A program made the translations under genes and the position numbers. Positions 22,998-33,445 of a stretch of 64,000 nucleotides of DNA are shown piece by piece. Numbering within the stretch: position 1 is the stretch's first letter; each line of letters starts with the position of its first letter. Below the pieces are notes generated by a model that saw nothing but the letters and a program-made list of their open reading frames with translations, was not told where the DNA came from and did not search any database. Location of the stretch: the NCBI GenBank assembly GCA_026874595.1, contig CM049318.1:43934456-43998455 (forward strand). The letters run 5' to 3'. This DNA comes from Sipunculus nudus (Eukaryota; Annelida; Sipuncula; Golfingiida; Sipunculidae).

Positions 22998-23150
22998 GTG
23001 CCCATTTCATGAAATGGGCAACAGTTTTCTTGCCCATTTCATGAAATGGGCAGCTGAATTTAGTCATTTTGCCCATTACATGAAATGGGCAAAGTGGTTG
23101 CCCATTTCATGAATTTGGCAAAATCATTGCCCATTACATGAAATGGGCAA
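22998..23150. promoter_or_regulatory. right cluster of five 24-bp palindromes, likely transposase sites
   Basis: Copies of the same palindrome start at 22998, 23030, 23069, 23098 and 23127. The one at 23098 has a decayed right arm (GAATTTGGCAA). Spacing is 32, 39, 29 and 29 bp. The outermost is part of the terminal repeat. Confidence 0.8.
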
Positions 23151-23171
23151 TTTCACAATCGGGGTGTAACA
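23127..23171 (-). repeat. right terminal inverted repeat of the Ginger-like element
   Basis: Ends GGGGTGTAACA and is followed by TATA, the presumed target duplication. Exact 45/45 match to the left repeat by reading. Confidence 0.95.
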
Positions 23172-23640
23172 TATATACAAACAAAATCTTGGTCATGTTC
23201 GAAGAAGGGTGACCTTGACTTATTTCTCGACGTTTTAGAGCGAATTATAGAAAATAACCGGCGTGTGTTAATATTTACCATGTGAGGAGGATATCTCCAA
23301 AAGTATTCAACACAGAAATTTCATTTCTTTGGTGCTGATACATATCAACAAAATCTCGGTCAATTCCAAGATGGATGACCCAAGGTCACAGAGCTTATAA
23401 TAGAAAAAAACTTAGGAGCTTATTTCTAAGGAACCACTGGATGGATTGTTTTGGAATATGGAATGCTCATTGGCCTTGATGATCTCGAAAGTGCTGCATG
23501 ACTCACAAAGACTGGGGCCAGACTTACAAAGTTCATACCTCAGTAGTTCCAATTCACAACTTGAACAAAAGACATATGTACAGATATACATCCATGTGAG
23601 AACAAATATTACATGAATACTTGTTACTGTTACCACCCAT
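23172..23640. repeat. right flank of Ginger: degenerate repeat of about 165 bp
   Basis: TACAAACAAAATCTTGGTCATG (23176 on) and CATATCAACAAAATCTCGGTC (about 23340) are related, as are TTTTATTTCTTCGGTG (17447 on) and TTTCATTTCTTTGGTG (about 23320). So the transposon landed in the left one of two tandem copies of a pre-existing repeat. The remainder to 23640 has no recognised feature. Confidence 0.6.
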
Positions 23641-24179
23641 AAATACTGCTCTTTTGGCTGAGGGCTTTTGTCAGCTTTTGCTGATTTCTAGTATTTTTCT
23701 GTAATTAATGACTGAGCGAGCAATGTTGATCTCTATCTCGTCTACGTCTAAACAAGAAATGCCGTACGGTCAGGAAATATCTGTTTATTATAAAAGCTAT
23801 TAATAAAATGAAATAAATTTACAAAGGCAGTTAAAAAGAAACACATCCAAAAAAAATACAGTCGCTTATTTGTTATGCCTGTTCTGATCAGCTGTGGCCG
23901 GTAGAAATGATGCGTCAGACACCTCGCAAAACCCTGTCATGATCGCCACAGAACTGACGAAATCACGCAATTCTTGTAATACCAAACATCTGATTTGTGG
24001 AGATCATGCATTACACATCGTCAGTTGCAGATTCCATTAAATAGGCCCGCTTCATTTGCTTGATATAGGCCTACTCACGGTGCCACTGTGAGTGTTGCTG
24101 AAAAATTATAACCAGCGTAAGCGACACGATGTCAGTGAACATTTTCCCGCCAAAATAGTGATGAATGAAGTCATATGAG
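23641..24179. other. low-repeat intron stretch
   Basis: Base composition is richer in GC and CpG than the surroundings, and no phrase from it was found elsewhere in the window. It leads into the promoter-like patch. Confidence 0.4.
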
Positions 24180-24376
24180 GTGAACTTTTACTACGGACCT
24201 CTTATTGGCTCTCTGGCTATGACGCGTGACCGCTCGCCAATCACAAGAACGTTTGCGTGGGCCAGGCACGTGTATATGCAAATCAACGTGTCACATGGTT
24301 TAAATGCCAACATTGATCAGTTGACAGTATGAATGTCGAGAGGACTTTCATTTAATCAGTTATAATGCGACAGCGG
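24180..24376 (+). promoter_or_regulatory. promoter-like patch: CCAAT boxes, E-box, octamer, possible exon-1 donor
   Basis: Within 200 bp are ATTGG (24204-24208), CCAAT (24237-24241), the E-box CACGTG (24267-24272), the perfect octamer ATGCAAAT (24276-24283) and, downstream, CAGCGGTAAGC (about 24371), a good splice-donor sequence. CpG density is higher than around it. The set would suit a plus-strand, i.e. antisense-to-HDAC, start site or an enhancer. There is no clear TATA box and no coding exon was found after the donor, so this is tentative. Confidence 0.3.
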
Positions 24377-25190
24377 TAAGCTTCCGCTTTATTTGAAATC
24401 AAATAACTATTTCTAATTGCTCAATATTTTTTTTCAGCCTGTTTCGCCAGAACAACGAAATTTGATGGCGGTTTCCCGGCAGTTTTTCTACTCTCGGGCT
24501 CGAGTGTAGCGATCGTTCCACGTGTATATATGTAGAAACAACCTGACTAATTGTTAGGGCTCAAATTAAACGATCGGCGACGTTGGGTAATACCTTTCAT
24601 TATGGGAATTAAGTGCATCTAAAAATGTAATAGAAGGACTATTTTTCTAGCACATGAAGGCAGATTTGTACGGGCCCAGGTGCTTGCGGCAGATCATATA
24701 AAAATATTAATTTGCAGATATGTCAAAAAAAAAATTCCGGCCGCAGCAAAAAATCACGACCGGCCGGGTTAGCCACAACACAGATTTTTTAAATGATGGC
24801 CTTAATCAAGTACACATCCACATATTATGAGAACAAACACTTGCTTTTATATATGGTGATTTATATAAAAATATTCAGATATCTAGGAAACTACGTTTAT
24901 TGCTATGATTCCATAAAATAAACTGCAAAATGTTCCCATCATCTTATAAATCAGTAGCTAAACCTTAATACTATACTCTCATAGTGTTAATTCCTGGCTG
25001 AAGTATTCCAACAACAGTGTTTTGTTATGCAGTACCAAGGTACTTATCACTCAGACTTATCACTTAATAGCCTGATACAAAATGGAGTCATATGTCACTA
25101 GTGTCACTCACAATTACAGCCACACGGCGAGATGTACCAGTTTGAGTGCAAGCTTTTATATACAAGAAAAATTGAGATGGTCTACAAAAT
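24377..25190. other. intron stretch without recognised gene
   Basis: From 24377 to about 24770 GC stays moderately high with CGATCG-type dinucleotides; afterwards it is ordinary AT-rich sequence. Nothing coding recognised. Confidence 0.4.
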
Positions 25191-26291
25191 AAGTTATTGT
25201 GAACATCCCTGACCTATGACCTTGGCCTTTTGCCCACATATCAACTGGATTCTTTCTAAATGATGGTTAACTACTAACCAACTACATCTGGCTGGGTGTA
25301 ATTACTTGGCAACCAATGAGTGAATAACTTAGACCTGCAACCTTTAACCTCCTGACCAGCTGACCTCAAAATCAATTAGTAATTTCTTCATGCAAAAAGA
25401 CCCATAAATATGAAGTCTGAATCAAATTCAGTGATGCATAGATGTGGCATATGTGAAAGACTGAAGGTTTGGGTTGAACAGTTTCACTTGAAATATGTTC
25501 ACAAGCATTTAGAACAATATTGTGACCTTGACCTTTGACTTTTTGAACTCAACATCAATAGGCTTCTTCTCCTATTGGTAGGTAAGCCATATATGACAGA
25601 TGGAAAGTATAGATTGAAAAGTTTGCTGAAAATGACTCCACGCAAGAAGAGGGTGCTGTGAACTTGACCTTTGACCTCAAAATCAACAGGTCTTTTCCTC
25701 TGTTGGCAGAGAAGCGATATCAGTGCTGAAAGGTTTGGAATGAAAGGTCTAGCTTGAAATGTGTCCACAACCTTTTCAAAGAAGTGGATCCTGTGACCCT
25801 GACCTTTGACCTTGTGACCTCAACATCTATAGGATTCTTCTCCCACTTAGTAGGTGAGCTATATGTGAAAGATCAAAGAAATGGGATGAAAGGTTTGGCT
25901 TAAATTGCATCCTGAGGCTTTTCAAAGAAGTTGGTTCTGTGACCTTGACCTTTGACCTTGTGACCTCAAAATAATTATGGTTCTTCCCCTGTTGGTAGGT
26001 GAGCTGTATGTGAAAGATGGAAGGTTTGGGATGAAAATTTTGGCTAAAAGAATCATTTCTGGGGGGTGCAAACACACCCCATAACTTCGAGAATATAGGT
26101 CGCAGTGACCTAATTTCAGGTTTTCAAGGAGATCTTTTTAGAACCTCTAAGACTGCATAGGGTTCATGGCCCTAGCCCCTATGGTTACGATTTGTGCCCT
26201 GCTAACGGCCGGCCGGCCGGCCGGAAAGACGGAAGGACGCCGGACAAAGACCCATCGCTATAGCCCAGCATGACTGAAAGTCAGCTAAGCT
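25191..26291 (+). mobile_element. HLE-1-related element with a core of TGACCT repeats
   Basis: Five to seven units of roughly 120-150 bp each hold TGACCTTGACCTTTGACC-type blocks (about 25209, 25523, 25659, 25793, 25940) and TCTTCTCCCACTTAGTAGG or a variant. Then comes the 340-core tail GGGGGTGCAAACACACCCC, a GGCCGGCCGGCCGG and GGAAGGACGCCGGAC run, and the HLE-1-type hairpin end CTGAAAGTCAGCTAAGCT followed by AAAAAA. No ACAAGGGACCC 5' end was found, so the left limit is a guess. Confidence 0.6.
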
Positions 26292-27721
26292 AAAAAATTA
26301 CAAATATTGTCCCAGATATAATTTTTATTAAAAATAATAAGAGAATCATATGATTTTTAAAATGAAATATAACTGAAATGATTATTAAAATAATATTAAA
26401 GAATATATTCATGAATGCATTCATGAATACATTTGGAAAGTATTTGCACAGGTATTCATATACTTTCATTTTTACCTGAATTCCCATTCTATATGCAAGA
26501 AATTTTATAATGAAGTACATATTTATATTCGTATTTAAATACAATTGCAAAGTATTCCCACCATGTCTGGTATTTATTCAGTTTTCACCAAACAATGGTG
26601 TTGAGAATCCAGAATGTACAAAATTCACACATTTAAATAATGATCATAAGTACCTGGTTTTATGGCTTTTATTTATATTAAAAAAAATAAATGTAATATA
26701 TTCATTTTGGACTAATTCCACATCAATGTACACACTAGACACAGTAGGAATCTAGATTAATATTATCAACTGCATCTTTGTCTATCATTAATTTCCTTCA
26801 TATGATCCCTAATGATTAGTAATGAATAATATGATTTACTTTTTTATTATTAAAATTGAACTGAAAAATGCCATAGGTGACTGCATGGTGTTATTTGGAA
26901 TACGTGACATTCTATCCATCGATACAAGATTCTTATATCATCAGTAACTGCAAGTTAATTCCCTATCATTATAAACTAACAAATTCCTTTTCTATTTTTC
27001 TTTAATTTGTTATTAAAATGCAATAAAAATTCATTAATTAATTGTTTATTGTTATGTTGTTGGTTAAAACTACTAGATGAGTTGGGTTGGACACCTGGAT
27101 CAACTGTGGCTGGCCATAAGCTGCCTGGCTGCCCCAGTATATGCCTCGAATCAAGCATACATAAGGTCAACATACAGGTGACTCAAGAGTGGCTGGAGAG
27201 AGCCAAGGTCTGATATGGTCTCATAAAAACATTAATAAAAGCTACAATTTTTGGCCAATTTCTTTCAGCTTTCTAAACTAAAAAGCTGAAATCCTTATGT
27301 GTGCATGATATGAAAATTAAATAAACAGAGCTCACAAGAAACAAACGTGAAATGGTCAAAGTTGGGCAAAATAAAAGGTACTAATTTTATATTTATACTA
27401 ATAACTTATAAAATTTAAAAAAATTCAGAACTAATTTTGGGTATTCAATTGAATCTTGATTAAATAATGTTACATCCCTAATGTTACAATCTCTAGCTTC
27501 AGCAAGCCCTTTGTTAAGGGATTAAATATATTTCTTGATTTTTTACAAAGTGCATTATGTTTTGGCCCATAACTTAAAACAATTACGCAATACTGACATC
27601 ATTTCTGGCATGTGCACAGAGAATATATAGAAAAACATGTGTATAATATATGATTAAAGTCAGATCAGTGGTTTTGATATTAGGCAGTATTGAAGTGTAA
27701 CAATGGGTTTTTTAATTGAAA
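26292..27721 (+). mobile_element. HLE-1 outer copy, left part (5' end lost)
   Basis: Starts at ATTACAAATATTGTCCC and matches 27960-29390 and 12880-14310. It lacks the 5' block, which is replaced by the end of the preceding element. It stops at TTTTTTAATTGAAAA where a younger HLE-1 enters and resumes at 30304. Confidence 0.72.
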
Positions 27722-30303
27722 AACAAGGGACCTATGGGTCACGACGCTCAGCTGTTATATATGATAAAAAAATATTATTTAGAAATGAGGCACATGCTGG
27801 TTTTGTGTAGCTTATGTATGATTTTGATAGTACCTTTGGCGACAGGGAAGAGGATTGATTTCATTTATTTTATTAACAAATGGAGTACTACTGTCACACA
27901 GATTTTGACTTGGCCATATAACTTATAAGCAGAACATATAATATAAGAGTTTAAATATTTATTAAAAAAATTACAAATATTGTCCCAAATATAATTTTTA
28001 TTAAAAATAATAAGAGAATCATATGATTTTTTAAAAATATGATTATTAAAATAATATTAAAGAATATATTCATGAATGCATTCATGAATACATTTTGAAA
28101 GTATTTGCACGAGTATTCATATACTTTCATTTTTACCTGAATTCCCATTCTTTATGCAAGAAATTTTATAATGGAGTACATAATCATATTCGTATTTAAA
28201 TACAATTACAAAGTATTCGCACCATGTCTGGTATTCATTCAGTTTTCACCAAACAATGATGTTGAGAATCCAGAATATACAAAATTCACACATTTAAATA
28301 ATGATCATAAGCACCTGGTTTTATGGCTTTTATTTATATTAAAAAATAACTGTAAAAAATTCATCTTGGACTAATTTCACATCAATGTACACACTAGACA
28401 CAGTAGGAATCTAGATTAATATTATCAACTGCATCTTTGTCTATCATTAATTTCCTTCATATAATCCTCAATGATTAGTAATGAATAATATGATTTACTT
28501 CTTTATCATTAAAAATGAACTGAAAAATGCCATAGGTGACTGCATGGTGTTTTTTGGAATATGTGACATTCTACCCATCGATACAAGATTCTTATATCAT
28601 CAGTAACTGCAAGTTAATTTCCTGTTATTATAAACTAACAAATTCCTTTTCTATTTTTCTTTAATTTGTTATTAAAAACCAATAAAAATTAATTTATTAA
28701 TTGTTTATTGTTATGTTGTTGGTTAAAACTACTAGATGAGTTGGGTTGAACACCTGGATCATCTGTGGCTGGCCATAAGCTGCCTGGATTCTCCCCTCAA
28801 GCGTGCATAATTTGATGAAAGGTCAACAAGGTCAACATACAGGTGACTCAAGAGGGGCTGGAGAGAGCCAAAGTCTGACAGGGTCTCATAAAAAACATTA
28901 ATAAAAGCTACAATATTTGGCAAATTTCTTTCAGCTTTCTAAACTAAAAAGCTGAAATCCTTATGTGTGCATGATATGAAAATTACATCAACAGTGCTCA
29001 CGGGAAACAAACGTGCCATGGTCACAGTTGGGCAAAAATTTAAGGTACTAATTTTATATTTATACTAATAACTTATAAAATTTGAAAAATTCAGAACTAA
29101 TTTTGGGTATTCAATTGAATCTTGATTAAATAATGTTACATCCCTGACAAAAAAGATCTCTAGCTTCAGCAATGCCCTTGTTAAGGGAGTAAATATATTT
29201 CTTGATTTTTTACAAAGTGCATTATGTTTGGGCCCATAACTTAAAAAAAATACACAATACTGACATCATTTCTGGCATGTGCATAGTGAATGTATAGAAA
29301 AATATGTATATTATATATAATCAAAGTCAGATCAGTGGTTTTGATATTAGGCAGTCTTAAAGTGTAACATTGGGTTTTTAATGGAAAAATGAAGTTTTTC
29401 ATTGATATCTCGAAGGAATTAAGTCCTAGTGACCAAATTCTTGGCATGGTAGGGGATTTTGGAGAAATCTAACTGTATGCCAAATTTAAGGAACTTAGAG
29501 CTGAAGCTCGGGAGCTGAGCTCTAGCGAACTGCATAACACTAGCAATATATGACATGGTGCTTGAAAACTTGAATAAAATCTACAGTTTTTGATCAACTG
29601 GTTTCAAATTTTTGGGGTTAACAGTTGAAATGCTAACAAAAACATGCAGTGAAAATTAAATCCACAGCAGTTACAGCAAAAAAAGTGCCATGGTCAAAGT
29701 TGGGCAAAATTTAAGGTACCAATTTTTTATTTTTGCTAATATTTTTAAAAATTTAAAAGATTTTGATCTAAGTTTGGGTATACAATTTAATTTTGATGAA
29801 TAAAAGTAATATTACTGAAAAAAAAGTGCTTAGCTTTAACAAGTTTTGTGTTAAGTGATAAAATTTCTTTCCTGATTATTTACAAAATGCATTATGTTTG
29901 GGCCCATAACTTTTTTAAATTAAATAATACAGACCTAATTTCTGGCATGTACATAGGAATTATATAGAGGATTATTTATAGGAAATATGAGGAAAAACAG
30001 ATGAGTGGTTTTGATATTAGGCAGTCCTAAAGTGTGAAAATAGGTTTTTAATAAAAAAATGAGGTTTTTCCTTAATTTCTCAAAGGAATGAAGTCGCAAA
30101 GACCCAGTTTTCGGCTTGGTAGGAGATCTTGGGGACATCTAACATTATGCTGAATTTTGGATTCCTAGGTCTTACGGTTTCAAAACGTGCCACATCTACG
30201 GACGGACGGACGGACAGACGGCACGACGGACGGACGGACAGACGGACGGACGACGGACAATGGACCAGGACTATAGCTCAGATGACTTATAATCAGCTGA
30301 GCT
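27722..30303 (+). mobile_element. HLE-1 inner copy, complete
   Basis: ACAAGGGACCTATGGG at the left and AATCAGCTGAGCT at the right, preceded by a long run of GGACGGACGG. Compared with the other copies (host sequence TTAATGGAAAAATGAAG at 14300), the flanks rejoin cleanly with only A residues ambiguous, so no longer target duplication exists. It contains two large core units. Confidence 0.78.
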
Positions 30304-31213
30304 AATGAAGTTTTCATTAATATCTCAAAGGTATTAAGTCCTAGTGACCAAATTCTTGGCATGGTAGGGGATTTTGGAGACATCTAATTGTATGCCAAAT
30401 TTTAGGAACGAGAGCTGAAGCTGGGGAGCTGAGCTCTTGCAAACTGCATAACACTAGCCTGATGTGAACAATATGTTACATGGTGCTTGAAAACTTGAAT
30501 AAAATCTACAGTTTTTGATCAACTGGTTTCAAATTTTTGGTGTTAACAGACAAAATGCTAACCAACACATGCGGAGAAAATTAAATCCACAGTACTTACA
30601 GGAAAAAACGTGCCATGGTCAAAGTTAGGCAAAATTTAAGGTACCAATTTTTTTATTTTTGTTAATATTTTAAAAAATTTAAAAGATTTTGATCTAATTT
30701 TGTGTATACAATTTAATTTTGATTAATTAAAGTTATATTACTTGAAAAAAAGTCCATATCTTTAACAAGTTTTGTGTTAAGTGATCAAATATCTTTCCTG
30801 ATTTTTTACAAAATGCATTATGTTCTGGCCCATAACTTTTTTAAATTATATAATACAGACATAATTTCAGGCATGTACATAGGAACTATATAGAGGAATA
30901 TTTATGGTAAATATGAGGGGAAACAGATGAGTGGTTTTGATATTAGGCAGCCCTGAAGTGTGAAAATAGGTTTTTAATAAAAAATTGAGGTTTTTCCTTA
31001 ATTTCTCAAAGGAACAAAGTTGGAAAGACCCAGTTTTCGGCTTGGTAGGAGATCTTGGGGACATCTAACACCATGCCGAATTTGGGATTCCTAGGTCTTA
31101 AGGTTTCAAAACGTGCCACATCTACAGACGGACAGACGGAAGGACGGACAGACGGACGGACGACGGACAATGGACCACGACTATAGCTCAGATGACTTAT
31201 AGTCAGCTGAGCT
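30304..31213 (+). mobile_element. HLE-1 outer copy, right part with its own 3' hairpin
   Basis: Continues at AATGAAGTTTTCATTAATATC and ends TATAGTCAGCTGAGCT. Together with 26292-27721 it makes one older element. Confidence 0.75.
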
Positions 31214-31705
31214 AAAAATTCAATAACTAGCCTAATTTTGCAGCTTTTATTTTCAAATTTCAGATTTTAACAGAATAAATCCTTATTTGTACATGCTGTG
31301 AAAGTTAGATCAACAGTACTTACAGGAAAAAAACGTGCCATGGTCAAAGTTGGGCAAAATTTAAGGAACCAATTTTTTATTTTTGTTAATATTTTTAAAA
31401 TTTTAAAAGATTTTGATCTAATTTTGGGTATACAATTTAATTTTGATTATTTGAATTTATATGACTGAAAAAAAAGTCCATAGCTTTAACATGTTTTGTG
31501 TTAAGTGATCAAATATCTTTCCTGATTTTTTACAAAATGCATTATGTTTGGGCCCATAACTTTTTTAAATCATATAATACAGACCTAATGTCTTGAATGT
31601 ACATAGGAACTATATAGAGGAATATTTATGGTAAATATGAGGAAAAACAGATGAGTGGTTTCGATATTAGGCAGTCCTGAAGTGTGAAAATAGGTATTTA
31701 ATAAA
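31214..31705 (+). mobile_element. HLE-1 core fragment
   Basis: Begins AATTCAATAACTAGCCTAAT and contains ACGTGCCATGGTCAAAG near 31330 and GATATTAGGCAGTCC near 31663. It is a core unit of a third, older HLE-1 in which the preceding copies sit, cut at its right by a LINE-like piece. Confidence 0.65.
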
Positions 31706-31888
31706 CAAGGCCTACAGGCCTAATGCGAACCTGTGCAACAAGATTACACCAGGTATAATGCTTCAATGCTGGACCATTACTTTTCAAGAACATGTGTAAC
31801 ATGTATATGAACAATGCAAGTACTAAACACTTAGAACAAGAAACAATTAAACAAACATCACTGCTGCAATTCTGGCAAGGGTGCACAC
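31706..31888 (-). mobile_element. LINE-like 3'-region fragment
   Basis: CAAGGCCTACAGGCCTAATG to GCACACAACACAAAA matches 42594-42764, which lies beside the 3' tail of the minus-strand LINE. Both matches end at the same base, here because HLE-3 begins, there because composite C begins. Confidence 0.5.
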
Positions 31889-33445
31889 AACACAAAAACT
31901 AGAATATGGGTTGTCAACAAGCGACTACGTGTATCCGCCAAAATCAGAGTAGGAAAGGTGAAGTGAGGCATGGATTTGAGTGGCAAGGGGAAAAAGAGTG
32001 AGGTGTGTTGCATAATAGCCTGGATGTGTGCAGCCGAAATGTGTATGTAGGTTGCGCCAACTACCACAAAATCCAGAAAGCTGTCCAAGATGTATAAACA
32101 TGCAAAATTTTAGGCAGATAAGTCAAACCACTACTGAGATATGAGTGATTTTAGCCCACGGCAGAAAAACAGAGGGACGCTGTGCAAAAATGGTGGTAGG
32201 TGGCTCCACCAATTTTGTGTATGATTAAGAGCTATGTGAGATCTATACACATGCAAAATTTCAGGGGGATCTGTCAAACCAGTCCTGAGATATAAGCCTG
32301 AATATCTGCAGCGTATACATAAATGTAGGTGGCGCCTTCTGCCATAAAAATCCAGAAAGCTTTCCAAGATGTATAAACATGCAAAATTTTAGGCAGATAT
32401 GTCAAAAAACTGCTGAGATATGATATGAGTGATTTTATCCCACAGCAAACAAACAGATGGACGCTGTGCAAAAATGATTGCAGGTGGCGCCACCAGTTTT
32501 GCATATGATAAAGAGCTATGTGAGATCTATAAACATGCAAAATTTTTGCAAAATCGGTCAAATGGTTCCTGAGATATGAGCTTGTATGTCTGCAGCGTAA
32601 ATTTGAATGTAGGTGGCGCCACCTTTCATAAAATCAAGAAAGCTGTAAAGGATGTATAAACCTGCAAAATATCAGGTGGATAAGTCAAACCACTGCCGAG
32701 ATTTGAGTGATTTTATCCCAAGGCAGATGAACAGATGGACGCTGTGCAAAAATGGTTGCAGGTGGCACCACCAGTTTTGCGTATGATAAAGAGCTATGGG
32801 AGATCTATGCACATGCAAAATTTTGGCCCAACTGGTCAAACGATTCCCGAGATATGAGCTTGGATATCTGAAGCTTTAACGTGAATGTAGGTGGCGCCAC
32901 CTGTCATGAAATCAAGAAAGCTGTCAAGGATGTATACACATGCAAAATTTCAGGTGGATAAGTCCAACTAATGCAGAGATATGAGTGTTTTTATCCCAAG
33001 GCAGATGAACAGATGGATGCTGTGCAAAAATGGTTGCAGGTGGCTCCACCATTATTAGTGTATGTTATAAAGCTTTCCAAGGGCTACATTTGTGCAAAAT
33101 CTTTAGCCTTATCAGTCAAACGGTTCCCGAGATATGTGGGTTTATGTGTGGAAACTGACACACAAATGGATGCTGGGCAGAGAGGAAAGGTCAGAGGTCA
33201 ACCAAAAATGAGGGCGCAGCAGTTCACATTTGACCAATCATAATTTCGAAATTTAAAAAAATTCTGCCTAGTGGTTATGGAGGAGATCTCCGGAAACCTA
33301 TGCGGCAATGTTTTGGCGGATACAATGATTATAGCTTGCACCACCAGTTTTAAAAAAATTCTTCCTAGTGGTTATGGAGGAGTTCTCCAGAAACCTATGC
33401 GGCGATGGCGGCAGCGTCGCAACTCTGTTTTGGCGGATACAATGA
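31889..33445 (+). mobile_element. HLE-3, nearly complete copy
   Basis: Starts ACTAGAATATGGG and has GTGTATCCGCCAAAATCAG near 31930. The core repeats GTAGGTGGCGCCACCT and GCAGGTGGCGCCACCAG alternately, about 130-150 bp apart (32191, 32327, 32479, 32607, 32757, 32888, 33036). It ends with TTTTGGCGGATACAATG twice (about 33311 and 33430) because the last 120 bp is duplicated. The terminal GTATCCGCC and GGCGGATAC are inverted. It is the same family as 47666-49404, read in the opposite direction. Non-coding. Confidence 0.75.

Larger units (their letters stand above)
17471..23171 (+). mobile_element. Ginger-like (integrase-class) DNA transposon
   Basis: The 5.7-kb element is bounded by a perfect 45-bp inverted repeat that starts TGTTACACCCCGATTG and is directly flanked on both sides by TATA (17467-17470 and 23172-23175). 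A related repeat copy at 23310-23380 shows the interval TTCTTTGGTGCTGATAC and AACAAAATCT uninterrupted with the same spacing as one TATA copy, which supports a 4-bp duplication. Inside are subterminal palindromes, a nested HLE-4, a 132-bp tandem repeat and a gene for an H2C2-zinc/integrase-core protein with a C-terminal Cys-rich CXC domain. TGTNR...YNACA ends, 4-bp duplications and gypsy-like integrase are, as I recall, typical of the Ginger group, the source of KRBA2/GIN-type host genes. Confidence 0.88.

Noticed and set aside
25499-26075. Minus-strand frames of 82-89 codons
   Set aside because: They lie over the TGACCT array and follow its period.
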